Shown: in pieces, positions 8,645 to 18,283 of the stretch | Layout: the number at the start of each line of letters is the position of its first letter | Position numbering within the stretch: the first letter of the stretch is position 1 | Assembly (NCBI GenBank): GCA_022511045.1 | Contig: JAFLSF010000009.1 | Coordinates: 1 to 55,164 of the forward strand | From: Prevotella sp. | GTDB lineage: Bacteria > Bacteroidota > Bacteroidia > Bacteroidales > Bacteroidaceae | Direction: 5' to 3' | DNA: 55,164 nucleotides | Program-made: the position numbers and the translations under genes | The notes under the pieces: model-generated | Database searches by the model: none | Told to the model about the DNA's origin: nothing | The model's input: only the letters and a program-made list of their open reading frames with translations

Positions 8645-10000
8645 TCACTTTCCCACGCAAAAGTTTTTGAAAATATTACTTAACACCTCGGGGGTGGTAA
8701 TCTGGCCGCCTGTAATGTCGGCAAGGTGGTTGAGCGTAAGGCGTAGGTCCTCGGAAAGTAAGTCTCCACTGAGGCCAAGACTGAGGCCCTTGATGACGCG
8801 CATGATGCTTTCGTGTGCACGAAGGAGTGCTTCGTAATGGCGGGCATTGCTTACGATAACATCGTTCTCGCTAAAGGCGGGGAGGTTGGCAGACTCGTAG
8901 ATGGCGGACTCAAGGGCATCAAGACCTTCGCCTTTTTTTGCGCTGATAAGGAGAGGGGTTAGACCTGCGACCGTATGACCATTGGCAAACCCAAGGTCGG
9001 CCTTTGTGCGAATGGGGATGAGCGTATGTCCCTCGCTACGGTTAAGTATATCCGTCTGCTCCTCAGCCATTGGCTCCTCGTCAAAAAGCCAGAGAATGAT
9101 ACGGGCTTTTGCGATGGCCTGATAAGTGCGCTCAATACCTATCTGCTCTATCTCGTCGGTGGTGTTTCGGATGCCTGCCGTGTCAATGAATCGAAAAGTT
9201 ACACCCTTGATGTCAATAGTGTCCTCAATGGTGTCACGAGTGGTGCCATGTATGTTGCTGACAATGGCTCGTTCTTCTTTCAATAAGGCATTGAGTAAAG
9301 TGCTTTTACCAACATTGGTTTTACCGATAATTGCTACGGGGATGCCTTGTTTTAGTGCTTGGCCAGCCTCAAAACTACGAGCCAGACGGGTGATGTGTGT
9401 CTCGATGGTTTGCGCCAATTCTCTTAAATCCTTACGGTCGGCAAACTCAAGGTCTTCGTGGTCGGAGAAGTCAAGCTCAAGTTCGAGCAGAGAGGTAAGT
9501 TTAAGCAGATGTTCACGGAGTGTGGCCAGTTTCGAAGAAATTCCTCCACGCAATTGTGACATGGCCAAAAGGTGAGTGGCACGGTTAGAAGAAGCTATAA
9601 GGTCAGCAACAGCCTCTGCCTGACAAAGGTCCATTTTCCCATTAAGATAGGCCCGTTGAGTAAATTCCCCGGGCTCAGCCATACGACAACCTTGATGCAC
9701 CAGCAACTCTATCACCTTGTTTAGAATGTAGCGCGAGCCGTGACAACTGATTTCTACCATATCTTCACCCGTGTAACTTCGCGGAGCTTTAAACACACTC
9801 ACCATGCACTCGTCTATGGTCTCTTTCTTCTCCCCCTCAACATTGACAATGTGGGCATAATGGATGGTGTTGGGTGAAGCAGTATCACAATGAACGGAAC
9901 ATACAGAACTAACTATGGAGAATGCGGAAGAACCACTAACTCTGATGATGCCGAGGGCTCCGCCAGGAATAGTGGCTAATGCGCAAATAGTATCAGTCAT
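8645..10000 (-). CDS. mnmE: tRNA uridine-5-carboxymethylaminomethyl GTPase MnmE
   Basis: MnmE is the GTPase that, with MnmG, makes the cmnm5 modification at wobble uridine 34 of certain tRNAs. An N-terminal folate-binding domain begins TDTICALATIPGGALGIIRVSG. A central G domain follows with GKTNVGKST and DTAGI. The C-terminus is FCVGK, the catalytic CxGK end. I chose the ATG at 10000 because MTDTICA matches the family start; an in-frame GTG at 10015 would add five residues and lies 2 nt after the preceding stop. It is probably co-transcribed with the phosphorylase upstream. Confidence 0.96.
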   Translation of the reverse strand: MTDTICALATIPGGALGIIRVSGSSAFSIVSSVCSVHCDTASPNTIHYAHIVNVEGEKKETIDECMVSVFKAPRSYTGEDMVEISCHGSRYILNKVIELLVHQGCRMAEPGEFTQRAYLNGKMDLCQAEAVADLIASSNRATHLLAMSQLRGGISSKLATLREHLLKLTSLLELELDFSDHEDLEFADRKDLRELAQTIETHITRLARSFEAGQALKQGIPVAIIGKTNVGKSTLLNALLKEERAIVSNIHGTTRDTIEDTIDIKGVTFRFIDTAGIRNTTDEIEQIGIERTYQAIAKARIILWLFDEEPMAEEQTDILNRSEGHTLIPIRTKADLGFANGHTVAGLTPLLISAKKGEGLDALESAIYESANLPAFSENDVIVSNARHYEALLRAHESIMRVIKGLSLGLSGDLLSEDLRLTLNHLADITGGQITTPEVLSNIFKNFCVGK

Positions 10001-10017
10001 GTATTGGGAAGTCACGA

Positions 10018-10893
10018 TTAAATGCGGTCGAGCACTTTTTGAATAAGCGTGTCAATAGAATTCTTGTAGTCGGTATTCATCTCTTGGGCATAACGATTGG
10101 CAATGACCATGCAACATGTCATGGCATGATGACCAAGCAGGGAGGCAAGACCAGCAAGGGCGCTGGACTCCATCTCAAAGTTGCAAATTTTCATTCCATC
10201 ATACTCAAAAGCCTCTATCTTTTGGTTCTGCATAGGGTCGGCGATGTCAGCGCGCAACTGACGGCCTTGAGGACCATAGAACCCTCCGCAGGCAACGGTA
10301 TAGCCCTTAATCATATCATCGGCAGCTATCTTTTGGATAAGCTCTTGATTAGCTACGGAAACATAAGGCGCTCCTTTGATTGGGTCCCAATTCATGTGCT
10401 CAACAAACGCCTTTTCCATATCAAGGTCACACACCTTGTTACGTCCAGCATAGTAATTAAGCAGGCCGTCAAAGCCAATACTCTTGACACTGGCAATAAA
10501 CGAACCCGTAGGTGTGAAAGGCTGAAGGCCACCACAAGTGCCAATACGCACCATCGTCAATGTGCGATGCTCTGGTCGCTCCTCGCGGGTTTGATAATCA
10601 ATGTTGGCCAACGTGTCCAGTTCATTCACCACAATATCAATGTTGTCGCACCCGATACCGTGAGACTGAGCCGTAATGCGTTTTCCTTTATATGTGCCCG
10701 TAATGGTATGGAATTCACGGCTCGATACTTCATGCTCGATAGTATCAAAATGTGCAGCTACCGTATTGACACGAGCTGGGTCGCCAACTAAGATTACTTT
10801 ATCAGCCAAATATTCTGGATGCAAGTGGAGGTGAAAACACGAACCGTCGCTGTTAATGATGAGTTCAGACTCGGAGAAATGCTTTTTTTTCAT
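10018..10893 (-). CDS. Nucleoside phosphorylase (uridine phosphorylase family)
   Basis: A PNP/UDP-family phosphorylase of about 291 residues that would cleave nucleosides with phosphate in salvage. Family features are ILVGDPARVNTVAAHF near the N-terminus, SHGIGCDNIDIVVNEL, VRIGTCGGLQPFTPTGSF and CNFEMESSALAGLASLLG. The base specificity is not clear, though uridine is the usual assignment. I chose the ATG at 10893 (MKKKHFSESELI); the frame stays open to 10932, but those extra residues do not look like the family. A -7 box lies at 10930-10937. Confidence 0.88.
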   Translation of the reverse strand: MKKKHFSESELIINSDGSCFHLHLHPEYLADKVILVGDPARVNTVAAHFDTIEHEVSSREFHTITGTYKGKRITAQSHGIGCDNIDIVVNELDTLANIDYQTREERPEHRTLTMVRIGTCGGLQPFTPTGSFIASVKSIGFDGLLNYYAGRNKVCDLDMEKAFVEHMNWDPIKGAPYVSVANQELIQKIAADDMIKGYTVACGGFYGPQGRQLRADIADPMQNQKIEAFEYDGMKICNFEMESSALAGLASLLGHHAMTCCMVIANRYAQEMNTDYKNSIDTLIQKVLDRI

Positions 10894-10929
10894 AGTATTA
10901 AGTAAAGTATGACAATGATTGACGAGAGA

Positions 10930-10937
10930 CAAAGGTA
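10930..10937 (-). promoter_or_regulatory. Putative -7 box (TACCTTTG) before the nucleoside phosphorylase
   Basis: On the minus strand TACCTTTG fits TAnnTTTG and lies 36 nt before the chosen ATG. No TTTG at the right spacing was found upstream, so the promoter may be weak or activator-dependent. Its presence supports the 10893 start, because the longer frame would begin inside the box. Confidence 0.5.
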
Positions 10938-10986
10938 CAAAAATATTACTGATAACACCCCATCGTAAAAAGACAATTAAGGTTAT

Positions 10987-11730
10987 TTAATACTCTATAA
11001 GTTTATTCTCAGCCTCTAAAGCATGGAAGATGTTATATCGTGCCTCGGGATTATATTGCTCCATTTGAGCGAACAGATTGGCAATGGTAGTGCGATGTGA
11101 GGCACGTTCGTAAGGGCATTGCTTGAGCTGTTTCTTATAGTCCCGTTGCTTTGCATAAGCTAATATGTCTGACTCGCGACACAAACATAATGGGCGAATA
11201 ATTGTGAGAGGCATTTTGCGCATAGGGAGTTTTGCAGGCATGGTAGAGAAATGACCATGAAAAGTAAGGTTCATCAATACGGTGTGAATAATGTCGTCCT
11301 GATGATGACCTAGAGCTATCTTAGTGCATTTGAGCTCTTGTGCGATATTAAACATTTGTTTACGTCGCTGCCAGGAGCAGAGGAAACAAGGTGATTTATC
11401 CTTTTTCCGTTGTGTGTCATCTGCAAACTTTGAAGGGGTGGGAGAGGGAAAACTTGTGGTGACAATATGCAGAGGGATTCCCAAATCAGCACAAAACTGT
11501 TGGAGATAGGAGGTGTCTGTCTCATAATGAATATTATCCATACGTACATGGAGTGCTTCTACAGAGAAGCGGGGCTTTAGAATATGAGAGCGACGAGCTA
11601 AGAACTCCAATAAACAAAGAGAATCTTTTCCACCCGACAAACCCACAAGGATGTTGTCTCCTTCATCTATAAGTTGGTATTGTCCTAACGCCTTATTGAA
11701 TGTCTTCCAAAGTTTCTCCTCAAGTGTCAT
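10987..11730 (-). CDS. TtcA-like PP-loop ATPase (tRNA 2-thiocytidine biosynthesis family)
   Basis: A 247-residue PP-loop protein. The ATP pyrophosphatase motif VGLSGGKDSLCLLEFL lies near the N-terminus. Cysteines in SPCFLCSWQRRKQMF are placed as in TtcA, the enzyme that thiolates C32 of tRNA with an Fe-S cluster. LGHHQDDIIHTVLMNL and CPYERASHRTTIANL also fit the family. The ATG at 11730 is preferred because it overlaps the preceding stop as ATGA and begins MTLEEKLWKTFNKAL; an open extension to 11853 is only the shadow of the upstream gene. TtcA is the best match, but another tRNA-thiolating PP-loop enzyme is possible. Confidence 0.85.
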   Translation of the reverse strand: MTLEEKLWKTFNKALGQYQLIDEGDNILVGLSGGKDSLCLLEFLARRSHILKPRFSVEALHVRMDNIHYETDTSYLQQFCADLGIPLHIVTTSFPSPTPSKFADDTQRKKDKSPCFLCSWQRRKQMFNIAQELKCTKIALGHHQDDIIHTVLMNLTFHGHFSTMPAKLPMRKMPLTIIRPLCLCRESDILAYAKQRDYKKQLKQCPYERASHRTTIANLFAQMEQYNPEARYNIFHALEAENKLIEY

Positions 11731-12095
11731 TTCATGAAAACCAGATAGACAGCACAAATAATTAGGAAGAAAGCTAAGATGTGATTCCAGTGTAGGTGTG
11801 TACCTTGAAAAAGAATATTGGCAATGATGGCAAAAACACCTAACGAGATGCACTCTTGAATAACTTTCAGTTGTACAAGATTAAAGGGACCGCCATTGCC
11901 CTCGAAGCCCATACGGTTAGCAGGAACTTGACAACAATACTCGAAGAATGCTATTATCCATGAAAAAGCTATAACGCCAATAAGGGGCCAGTTGTTGCTG
12001 ACACCCGACTGCTGTAGACGAAGATGCCCATACCAAGCGAGCGTCATGAAAACGTTGCTTAGTATGAGCAATATAATAGTATACAATCCGTTCAT
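11727..12095 (-). CDS. DUF486 family small membrane protein
   Basis: A 122-residue protein with four hydrophobic segments, roughly at 4-22, 38-52, 78-96 and 103-121. It resembles the DUF486 branch of the drug/metabolite transporter superfamily; the segment EYCCQVPANRMG with NGGPFNLVQLKVIQE is characteristic. The transported substrate, if any, is unknown. It follows the large flavoprotein gene by 23 nt and overlaps the TtcA-like gene by 4 nt. Confidence 0.85.
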   Translation of the reverse strand: MNGLYTIILLILSNVFMTLAWYGHLRLQQSGVSNNWPLIGVIAFSWIIAFFEYCCQVPANRMGFEGNGGPFNLVQLKVIQECISLGVFAIIANILFQGTHLHWNHILAFFLIICAVYLVFMK

Positions 12096-12118
12096 TATAT
12101 CACCTGTTTTAGCAAAGG

Positions 12119-14476
12119 TTATTTAGACTGTAAATATTTGTCCATCTGTTGTGCAGCACGTCTGCCATCACCCATTGCTAAGATGACCGTTGCTCCGCCA
12201 CGAACAATATCGCCGCCCGCAAAGATTTCTGCACGAGACGATTGCATGTCATCGTTAACGGCTATCGTATTCTTACGCCCTAACTCAAGGCCTTCAATAG
12301 ACTTTGGCACAAGTGGGTTGGGACTTACACCTACGGCCACAATTACTTGGTCAACGTCAAGCGTAACGGTTTTTCCCTCAACAGGGACAGGACTACGACG
12401 GCCAGAAGCATCTGGTTCGCCTAACTCCATGACTTGCAACACGGCTTGTTTGACGGCACCCGTTTCGTCAGCTATGTACTCAATGGGGTTGTGAAGCGTT
12501 AGGAATTTGATACCTTCTTCCTTGGCATGTTTCACCTCTTCCAAACGGGCAGGCATCTCAACTTCTGAGCGACGATAAACCAATGTCACATCAGCACCTA
12601 AACGCTTTGCCGTACGACAAGAGTCCATAGCCGTGTTTCCACCACCTACAACAAGCACATTCTTGGCGGGATTTAAAGGAGTATCTGTCGTGGGATTTGC
12701 CGCATCCATCAAATTCACACGGGTCAAGTATTCATTGCTCGACATAATATTGATAGAGTTCTCGCCAGCTATATTCATGAAATTAGGCAGACCAGCACCC
12801 GAACCTACAAAGATACCCTTAAAGCCTTGCTCTTTCAATTGTTCTACGCTAATGGTTTTGCCAACTATAACATCTGTCTGGAAATGAACACCCATTTTAG
12901 CAAGGTTCTCTATCTCTATATCAACTATCTTATTAGGAAGACGGAACTCAGGTATGCCATACTTTAATACTCCGCCAATCTCGTGCAATGCCTCGAAGAC
13001 ATACACGTCGTATCCTTTCTTTACCATATCACCAGCAAACGAAAGTCCTGCGGGGCCTGAGCCAACAACCGCTATCTTAATACCATTAGAAGGGGCAATT
13101 TCTGGTAATGAAATATTGCCAGATTCACGCTCAAAGTCAGCAGCAAAACGCTCTAGATAACCAATGGCTACGGCAGGTTTATTCATTTTCAAGTGCATAC
13201 ACTTGCTCTCACATTGCTTTTCCTGCGGACAAACGCGGCCACAAACTGCAGGTAAAGCAGAAGTGTTCTTAAGAACTTTAGCGGCAGCCAAGAATTGGCC
13301 ACGCTCAATGTTCTTGATAAATGAGGGAATATCAATATTGACAGGGCATCCTTCTATACAACTTGGTTTAGCACAATCCAAACAACGCTTGGCCTCTTGC
13401 ATAGCCATCTCCTTTGTAAGCCCAATATTAACCTCCTCGGTGCGGGTAGTTGCGCGATAAACAGGGTCCAATTCAGGCATTACCACACGCTCTATCTGCG
13501 TACGTTCCTTAGGTTTCATGCTTTGCTGTAATTCCTTGCGCCACTCCGCATTACGGTCTGTAAGAATCTCTATGGTATCGTTTGTCGGGTCGTCATCCAT
13601 CGTTACATCGGTGACTGAATGGTTTGTACTTTCATCACTAGCGGTTGTACTTGCAAGTTTCTCTTTATAGCGCTCAAGTTCGAGTTGCTCCTCGTGCTTG
13701 AAAGTCCCCATACGTTTAAACATCTCATCCCAATCCACAAGAGAACCATCGAACTCTGGACCGTCAATACACACGAACTTGGTCTTACCACCAATGGTAA
13801 GTCGACAGGCACCGCACATACCTGTACCATCAACCATAATCGTATTCAATGACACTTCACAAGGAATGTTATGCTTCTGGGCCGTTAAATTTGAGAACTT
13901 CATCATGATAGGAGGACCAATAGCAAAGATTTTGTCGACGTGTTCCTGCTCTATGAACTTTTCAATTCCAACAGTTACGACACCCTTCTCTCCGTAACTA
14001 CCATCATCCGTCATAATAACTACTTCGTCTGACGACTGACGCACTTGACTCTCTAAGATAATAAGGTCTTTAGAGCGACCAGCCATCACTGAAAGCACCC
14101 GATTGCCTGCAGCCTTCAATGCTTGAATGATGGGCAACATAGGAGCTATGCCCAATCCACCACCTGCACATATTACCGTGCCGTAGTTTTCAATTTTTGT
14201 CGGGTTACCCAACGGCCCCACCACATCGGCCACAAAGTCGCCTGCGTTCAATGCACATAATTTCTTCGATGACAGACCAACTACTTGAACCACCAGCGTG
14301 ATAGTTCCGCGCTCAATGTCGGCAGCAGAAATGGTCAGTGGCATACGCTCACCTTTTTTATCTACGCGCACGATGACGAAGTTTCCTGCCTTACGGCTTT
14401 TAGCAATTAGCGGAGCTTCTATCTCAAAAAGAAAAACTTTTTCCGAGAACTGCTCCTTACGGATAATTCTATTCAT
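12119..14476 (-). CDS. NfnAB/GltD-like fusion flavoprotein
   Basis: A 785-residue protein in two halves. Residues 1-260 are a ferredoxin-NADP reductase/dihydroorotate dehydrogenase electron-transfer type: MPLTIS flavin site, CAGGGLGIAPMLPI nucleotide site, and 2Fe-2S cysteines at about 206, 221, 224 and 236. Residues 330-785 are glutamate synthase small subunit-like: 4Fe-4S cysteines in CLDCAKPSCIEGCP and CGRVCPQEKQCESKC, FAD motif VVGSGPAGLSFAG near 470, NADPH motif VVGGGNTAMDSC near 610. This is a fused equivalent of the NfnA and NfnB subunits, so NADH/ferredoxin/NADPH electron transfer is more likely than glutamate synthesis; no large GltB subunit is nearby. It sits 28 nt after serS. Confidence 0.88.
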   Translation of the reverse strand: MNRIIRKEQFSEKVFLFEIEAPLIAKSRKAGNFVIVRVDKKGERMPLTISAADIERGTITLVVQVVGLSSKKLCALNAGDFVADVVGPLGNPTKIENYGTVICAGGGLGIAPMLPIIQALKAAGNRVLSVMAGRSKDLIILESQVRQSSDEVVIMTDDGSYGEKGVVTVGIEKFIEQEHVDKIFAIGPPIMMKFSNLTAQKHNIPCEVSLNTIMVDGTGMCGACRLTIGGKTKFVCIDGPEFDGSLVDWDEMFKRMGTFKHEEQLELERYKEKLASTTASDESTNHSVTDVTMDDDPTNDTIEILTDRNAEWRKELQQSMKPKERTQIERVVMPELDPVYRATTRTEEVNIGLTKEMAMQEAKRCLDCAKPSCIEGCPVNIDIPSFIKNIERGQFLAAAKVLKNTSALPAVCGRVCPQEKQCESKCMHLKMNKPAVAIGYLERFAADFERESGNISLPEIAPSNGIKIAVVGSGPAGLSFAGDMVKKGYDVYVFEALHEIGGVLKYGIPEFRLPNKIVDIEIENLAKMGVHFQTDVIVGKTISVEQLKEQGFKGIFVGSGAGLPNFMNIAGENSINIMSSNEYLTRVNLMDAANPTTDTPLNPAKNVLVVGGGNTAMDSCRTAKRLGADVTLVYRRSEVEMPARLEEVKHAKEEGIKFLTLHNPIEYIADETGAVKQAVLQVMELGEPDASGRRSPVPVEGKTVTLDVDQVIVAVGVSPNPLVPKSIEGLELGRKNTIAVNDDMQSSRAEIFAGGDIVRGGATVILAMGDGRRAAQQMDKYLQSK

Positions 14477-14504
14477 ACTTGTGTTTCTTAGGGGTTAGTT
14501 ATGT

Positions 14505-15824
14505 TTAATCAATGATGTCGAAACCTGTATAGGGCACGAGGGCAGCGGGAATTTTAATACCTTGTTCCGTCTGATTATTCTCTAAAAGAGCCGCAACGAT
14601 GCGGGGTAATGCTAAAGCCGATCCATTCAAAGTGTGACAGAGTTCTGTTTTCTTATTGTCTGCACGACGATAACGGCATTTCAATCGATTAGCTTGATAT
14701 GTATCAAAATTAGATACAGACGAGACTTCAAGCCAACGTCCTTGAGCCTCAGAATAGACTTCAAAGTCATAACAGATACTGCTGGTAAACGATTGGTCTC
14801 CACCACAAAGCAGTAAGATACGGTAGGGAAGCTCTATTTTTTTTAGCAATCCTTCTACATGAGCCAACATCTCTTGATGACTCTCTTTAGAGTGCTCGGG
14901 CTTGTCAATCCGTACAATCTCTATTTTTGAGAACTCATGCAGGCGGTTCAGTCCGCGCACATCCTTACCATAAGAGCCAGCCTCTCGACGAAAACACTCT
15001 GTATAGGCACAATTCTTAATGGGCAATTGCGCTTCATCAAGAATCACATCACGATAGATGTTGGTTACAGGAACCTCAGCAGTGGGAATGAGATAGAAAT
15101 CGTCAACTGTACAATGATACATTTGCCCCTCTTTGTCAGGTAACTGACCAGTCCCATAACCAGAAGCAGCATTTACAACAGTAGGAGGCATTATTTCCGT
15201 ATAACCATTCTTTCGAGCTTCATCTAAAAAGAAATTGATAAGTGCACGCTGCAAACGAGCACCTTTACCAATATAGACGGGGAAACCTGCGCCAGTAATC
15301 TTTACTCCTAAATCAAAGTCAATAAGATTGTATTTCTTAGCCAATTCCCAATGAGGTAGTGGATTTTCTAAACCAAGATGAGGATTAACACTCCAGTTGC
15401 CAACTGTATCATTTTCATCACATTCCTTTAAATTTGATTTCACTACACGGTTATCTTCGGCGGTTGTCCCTTCTGGAACTTCATCGTAGGGGATATTTGG
15501 AATCTGACAGAGCAGGCGGTTCATCTCCTCCTGCGACAGATTCATCGTATCCTCCAATTGCTTGTTTATCTCCTTTATCTGAGCAACCTGCTGCTTGATA
15601 GTATTGGCATCCTCTATCTTTCCTTCTTTCATTAGCCCCCCAATCTGGGCTGCCATCTTCTTAGCCTCGGAAAGGTTCTTATCCAATTGTTGCTGGGCTT
15701 CACGACGGCGCTTGTCAACGACTAAGACTTCCTCTATAGCCTCTTTAGCACCCTCAAAGTGTTTCTTCTTCAATCCGCTAATTACGCGGTCTGTTTCCTC
15801 TGTAATGAGTTTCAGTGTAAGCAT
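14505..15824 (-). CDS. serS: Seryl-tRNA synthetase
   Basis: SerS charges tRNA-Ser with serine. The 439-residue protein has a long N-terminal coiled-coil arm (about residues 25-110, rich in K, E and Q) that contacts the tRNA. The class II catalytic core has motif 2 FRREAGSYGKDVRGLNRLHEF and motif 3 LNGSALALPRIVAALLENNQ. Start MLTLKLITEE is normal. It is the first gene of a run serS-fusion flavoprotein-DUF486-TtcA-like, and has a well-formed promoter just upstream. Confidence 0.98.
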   Translation of the reverse strand: MLTLKLITEETDRVISGLKKKHFEGAKEAIEEVLVVDKRRREAQQQLDKNLSEAKKMAAQIGGLMKEGKIEDANTIKQQVAQIKEINKQLEDTMNLSQEEMNRLLCQIPNIPYDEVPEGTTAEDNRVVKSNLKECDENDTVGNWSVNPHLGLENPLPHWELAKKYNLIDFDLGVKITGAGFPVYIGKGARLQRALINFFLDEARKNGYTEIMPPTVVNAASGYGTGQLPDKEGQMYHCTVDDFYLIPTAEVPVTNIYRDVILDEAQLPIKNCAYTECFRREAGSYGKDVRGLNRLHEFSKIEIVRIDKPEHSKESHQEMLAHVEGLLKKIELPYRILLLCGGDQSFTSSICYDFEVYSEAQGRWLEVSSVSNFDTYQANRLKCRYRRADNKKTELCHTLNGSALALPRIVAALLENNQTEQGIKIPAALVPYTGFDIID

Positions 15825-15857
15825 AACTTTATATTTATTTTAACGATTTTCAATTTG

Positions 15858-15889
15858 CAAAGATACTAATTAGCAGGCAAAAGGCCAAA
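15858..15889 (-). promoter_or_regulatory. Promoter of serS (TTTG-N20-TATCTTTG)
   Basis: Minus strand: TTTG at 15886-15889, a 20-nt gap, then TATCTTTG at 15858-15865. This is a full match to the Bacteroidetes consensus. The predicted start near 15851 leaves a leader of about 27 nt; no T-box-like leader is present. Confidence 0.75.
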
Positions 15890-15901
15890 TTTATTAGGTA
15901 T

Positions 15902-16273
15902 TTATTGGAAGAATAGACTGTTTTCACTCCTCCTATCAAGAAGTTGTAGAACATAAGGACGTGTCCAATCACGCAAATGATACCGTTGTTGGCCATATTG
16001 CAATATATCAAGGTCTATAGTTACCTGTTCGACCGTTCGCCTAGAATCTTGCTCTATTTGCTTCAGTTTCTGTTCTAATTCTTTCAAAGACAATAATGTT
16101 TGCCCCCATGCCAACCTATTCATATACCATACTCTAGTCCCATGTATGTCCTGTGTCCATAAGATTTGACTAAAACACATATTGTCAAGGTATAATGACA
16201 AGCGATCAGATGCCCACTGGATGTGAGCACTCTGAATGTAGTTGGAACCCATTGCGACAAGTACGTCGTGCAT
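15902..16273 (-). CDS. folK: HPPK-like protein (FolK family), short and divergent
   Basis: A 123-residue protein resembling 6-hydroxymethyl-7,8-dihydropterin pyrophosphokinase of folate synthesis: MHDVLVAMGSN at the N-terminus, YMNRLAWGQT, and TIDLDILQYG near residue 95, followed by RPYVLQLL. It is shorter than typical HPPK (about 160 residues). The usual R-x-x-D lead of the signature is replaced, here V-T-I-D, so a conserved arginine appears to be missing. It may be a divergent functional enzyme or a non-catalytic relative. It is the last gene of the long minus-strand run, 12 nt after fbp. Confidence 0.7.
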   Translation of the reverse strand: MHDVLVAMGSNYIQSAHIQWASDRLSLYLDNMCFSQILWTQDIHGTRVWYMNRLAWGQTLLSLKELEQKLKQIEQDSRRTVEQVTIDLDILQYGQQRYHLRDWTRPYVLQLLDRRSENSLFFQ

Positions 16274-16285
16274 AGTCTGGAATCT

Positions 16286-18262
16286 TTATGCTCTGCTTTT
16301 TTCTGTGATAATGCCGTGACGATAGGCATAGAGTAATTGGCGTAAGTCTTCAATTTGCGAACGTAACTCTGCGCCTTTATCTGTATCACGAACCAGCATG
16401 CGCTGTGCAGACAATTCTACAAGTTGGGTGGTTGATTTGATGTCGGTTCCACGAAGAATTGCATCTTCAGCATTCATAAATGGTTCATGTTGAACTAATT
16501 CAAATCCTCGGCTATGGTAAACCAACGTATATCCTGCAATACCAGTTTCCCTATGATACGCTTCTGAGAAACCTCCATCAATTACCATCAACTTTCCACC
16601 TGCTTTGATAGGATTCTCACCTTTTGAAGCATGAACGGGCACATGGCCGTTAATGATGTGACGATTAACGCCAGTGACGCCAAAAGCATCAAGTATACGG
16701 TCGCAAACTTCCTCTGAATCACGTAACTGGAAATAATAGCCTTTCTCTTCTTTATAAGTCGTTTTATCTGTTAAGAAATAACGCTCAAAAGTTGCCATCT
16801 TTGATTTGTCAAAAAGAGGTGAGTCCTTTCCACACCATAAATAGAGGAAATAATCACGTGCAAATAATCGCAGTTCTTTTTCTGTATCTGACTCAAAAGC
16901 AGCACGAATTAGCATTCCAATATGATGCATAAGTTCTTTTCCCTTGAAACATTCACCATTATATAACTCTACTTCTTTCAGCGAACCATCTGCATTTAGA
17001 GGGCAAGAAGCATGGAACAATAAATTCTGATTGCAAATAGCATACATACAGCCATGAGAAAGCAGCATCTTACAATGTTTTTGGAGTTTTTCGCAAACAC
17101 GGAAGGAATGGTGCAATTTCTCCATTAGAACATATTCTTCTGTGGTCAGTTCACATGGGTTCTTGGGGTCAATGGTGGGGAAATGGCAGGAAGTCATCTC
17201 GTACCCTTTACCATCAATTATACATATCCCACGCTCATAATCAATCTGTTCAAGCAGGTAACGGTCTTGCATCTGCCACTGAGGATGACGTTTGAATATC
17301 TGAGCCTCTTTCTTAAACTGGATGACAGAAATCGCCTTATGCATCTGGGCTATCAGCCGTATGGTCTTTTCATCCTGCTTATTGCCAGTCAACAGATGTG
17401 GAATGAATTCTTCACAAGGGTCGTCCCCATACGTTTCCATCGCAAAAGTTGCTAATGGAACGAGATTGATACCATAACCTTCTTCAAGTGTTGCCAAATT
17501 ACCATATCGAAGCGACAGACGAAGGACATTGCATATACAAGCATTATTACCTGCACAAGCTCCCATCCAAAGAATGTCATGATTGCCCCATTGAATATCC
17601 CAAGTGTGGAGGGGACGCAAAGTGTCCAGTATGATATGGGCTCCAGAGCCTCTGTCGTAAATGTCACCCAATATATGGAGTTGATCTATCGCCAATCGCT
17701 GAATAACATTACATATTGCAATAATAAAATCATCAGCACGTCCTGTAGAAATAATCGAGTCTACGATAACATTGACATAGGCTGCTTTGTCAATATCATC
17801 CGTACGTTCGTGTAGTAATTCCTCTATGATATAGGCAAATTCTTCAGGCAATGATTTTCGCACCTTAGAGCGTGTGTATTTTGAAGACACATCACGGCAT
17901 ACACTCACCAAGCGATGGATGATGATTTGATACCAATCGTCAATATCTTCCTCAGCAGCCTTTATAAGCTCCAACTTCTGTTCTGGATAGTAGATAAGCG
18001 TACAAAGTTCGCGACGTTCAAACTCACGAATGTCGCCTTTAAACAACTCACTTACCTTACGTCGTATATTTCCCGAAGCATTTTTCAGCACATGCTGGAA
18101 GGCTGCACTTGCTCCATGCAAGTCAGCCAAAAAGTGTTCAGTTCCTTTTGGGAGGTTTAGAATAGCTTCTAAATTGATTATTTCTGTGGAAGCAGCTGCT
18201 ATGGTTGGGAAAGATGCGGATAGTAGTTGCAGATAGTGCCTGTCACAATTCATTGTTTTCAT
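16286..18262 (-). CDS. fbp: Fructose-1,6-bisphosphatase, class III
   Basis: A 658-residue class III FBPase, the large type first known from Firmicutes and usual in Bacteroidales. It removes the 1-phosphate of fructose-1,6-bisphosphate in gluconeogenesis. Metallophosphatase motifs are visible: FLADLHGAS near residue 40, GDIYDRGSGAH, WGNHDILWMGA and HIINGHVPVHASKGENP. The length is as expected. An ATG three codons inside (MNCDRHYLQLL) is an equally plausible start. It lies 21 nt after the glycosyltransferase-like gene. Confidence 0.95.
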   Translation of the reverse strand: MKTMNCDRHYLQLLSASFPTIAAASTEIINLEAILNLPKGTEHFLADLHGASAAFQHVLKNASGNIRRKVSELFKGDIREFERRELCTLIYYPEQKLELIKAAEEDIDDWYQIIIHRLVSVCRDVSSKYTRSKVRKSLPEEFAYIIEELLHERTDDIDKAAYVNVIVDSIISTGRADDFIIAICNVIQRLAIDQLHILGDIYDRGSGAHIILDTLRPLHTWDIQWGNHDILWMGACAGNNACICNVLRLSLRYGNLATLEEGYGINLVPLATFAMETYGDDPCEEFIPHLLTGNKQDEKTIRLIAQMHKAISVIQFKKEAQIFKRHPQWQMQDRYLLEQIDYERGICIIDGKGYEMTSCHFPTIDPKNPCELTTEEYVLMEKLHHSFRVCEKLQKHCKMLLSHGCMYAICNQNLLFHASCPLNADGSLKEVELYNGECFKGKELMHHIGMLIRAAFESDTEKELRLFARDYFLYLWCGKDSPLFDKSKMATFERYFLTDKTTYKEEKGYYFQLRDSEEVCDRILDAFGVTGVNRHIINGHVPVHASKGENPIKAGGKLMVIDGGFSEAYHRETGIAGYTLVYHSRGFELVQHEPFMNAEDAILRGTDIKSTTQLVELSAQRMLVRDTDKGAELRSQIEDLRQLLYAYRHGIITEKSRA

Positions 18263-18283
18263 AGCTTATCCTTTACGTGTTCT

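Noticed and set aside
10039..10791. 250-residue open frame on the plus strand
   Set aside because: Antisense shadow of the nucleoside phosphorylase gene; no family resemblance.
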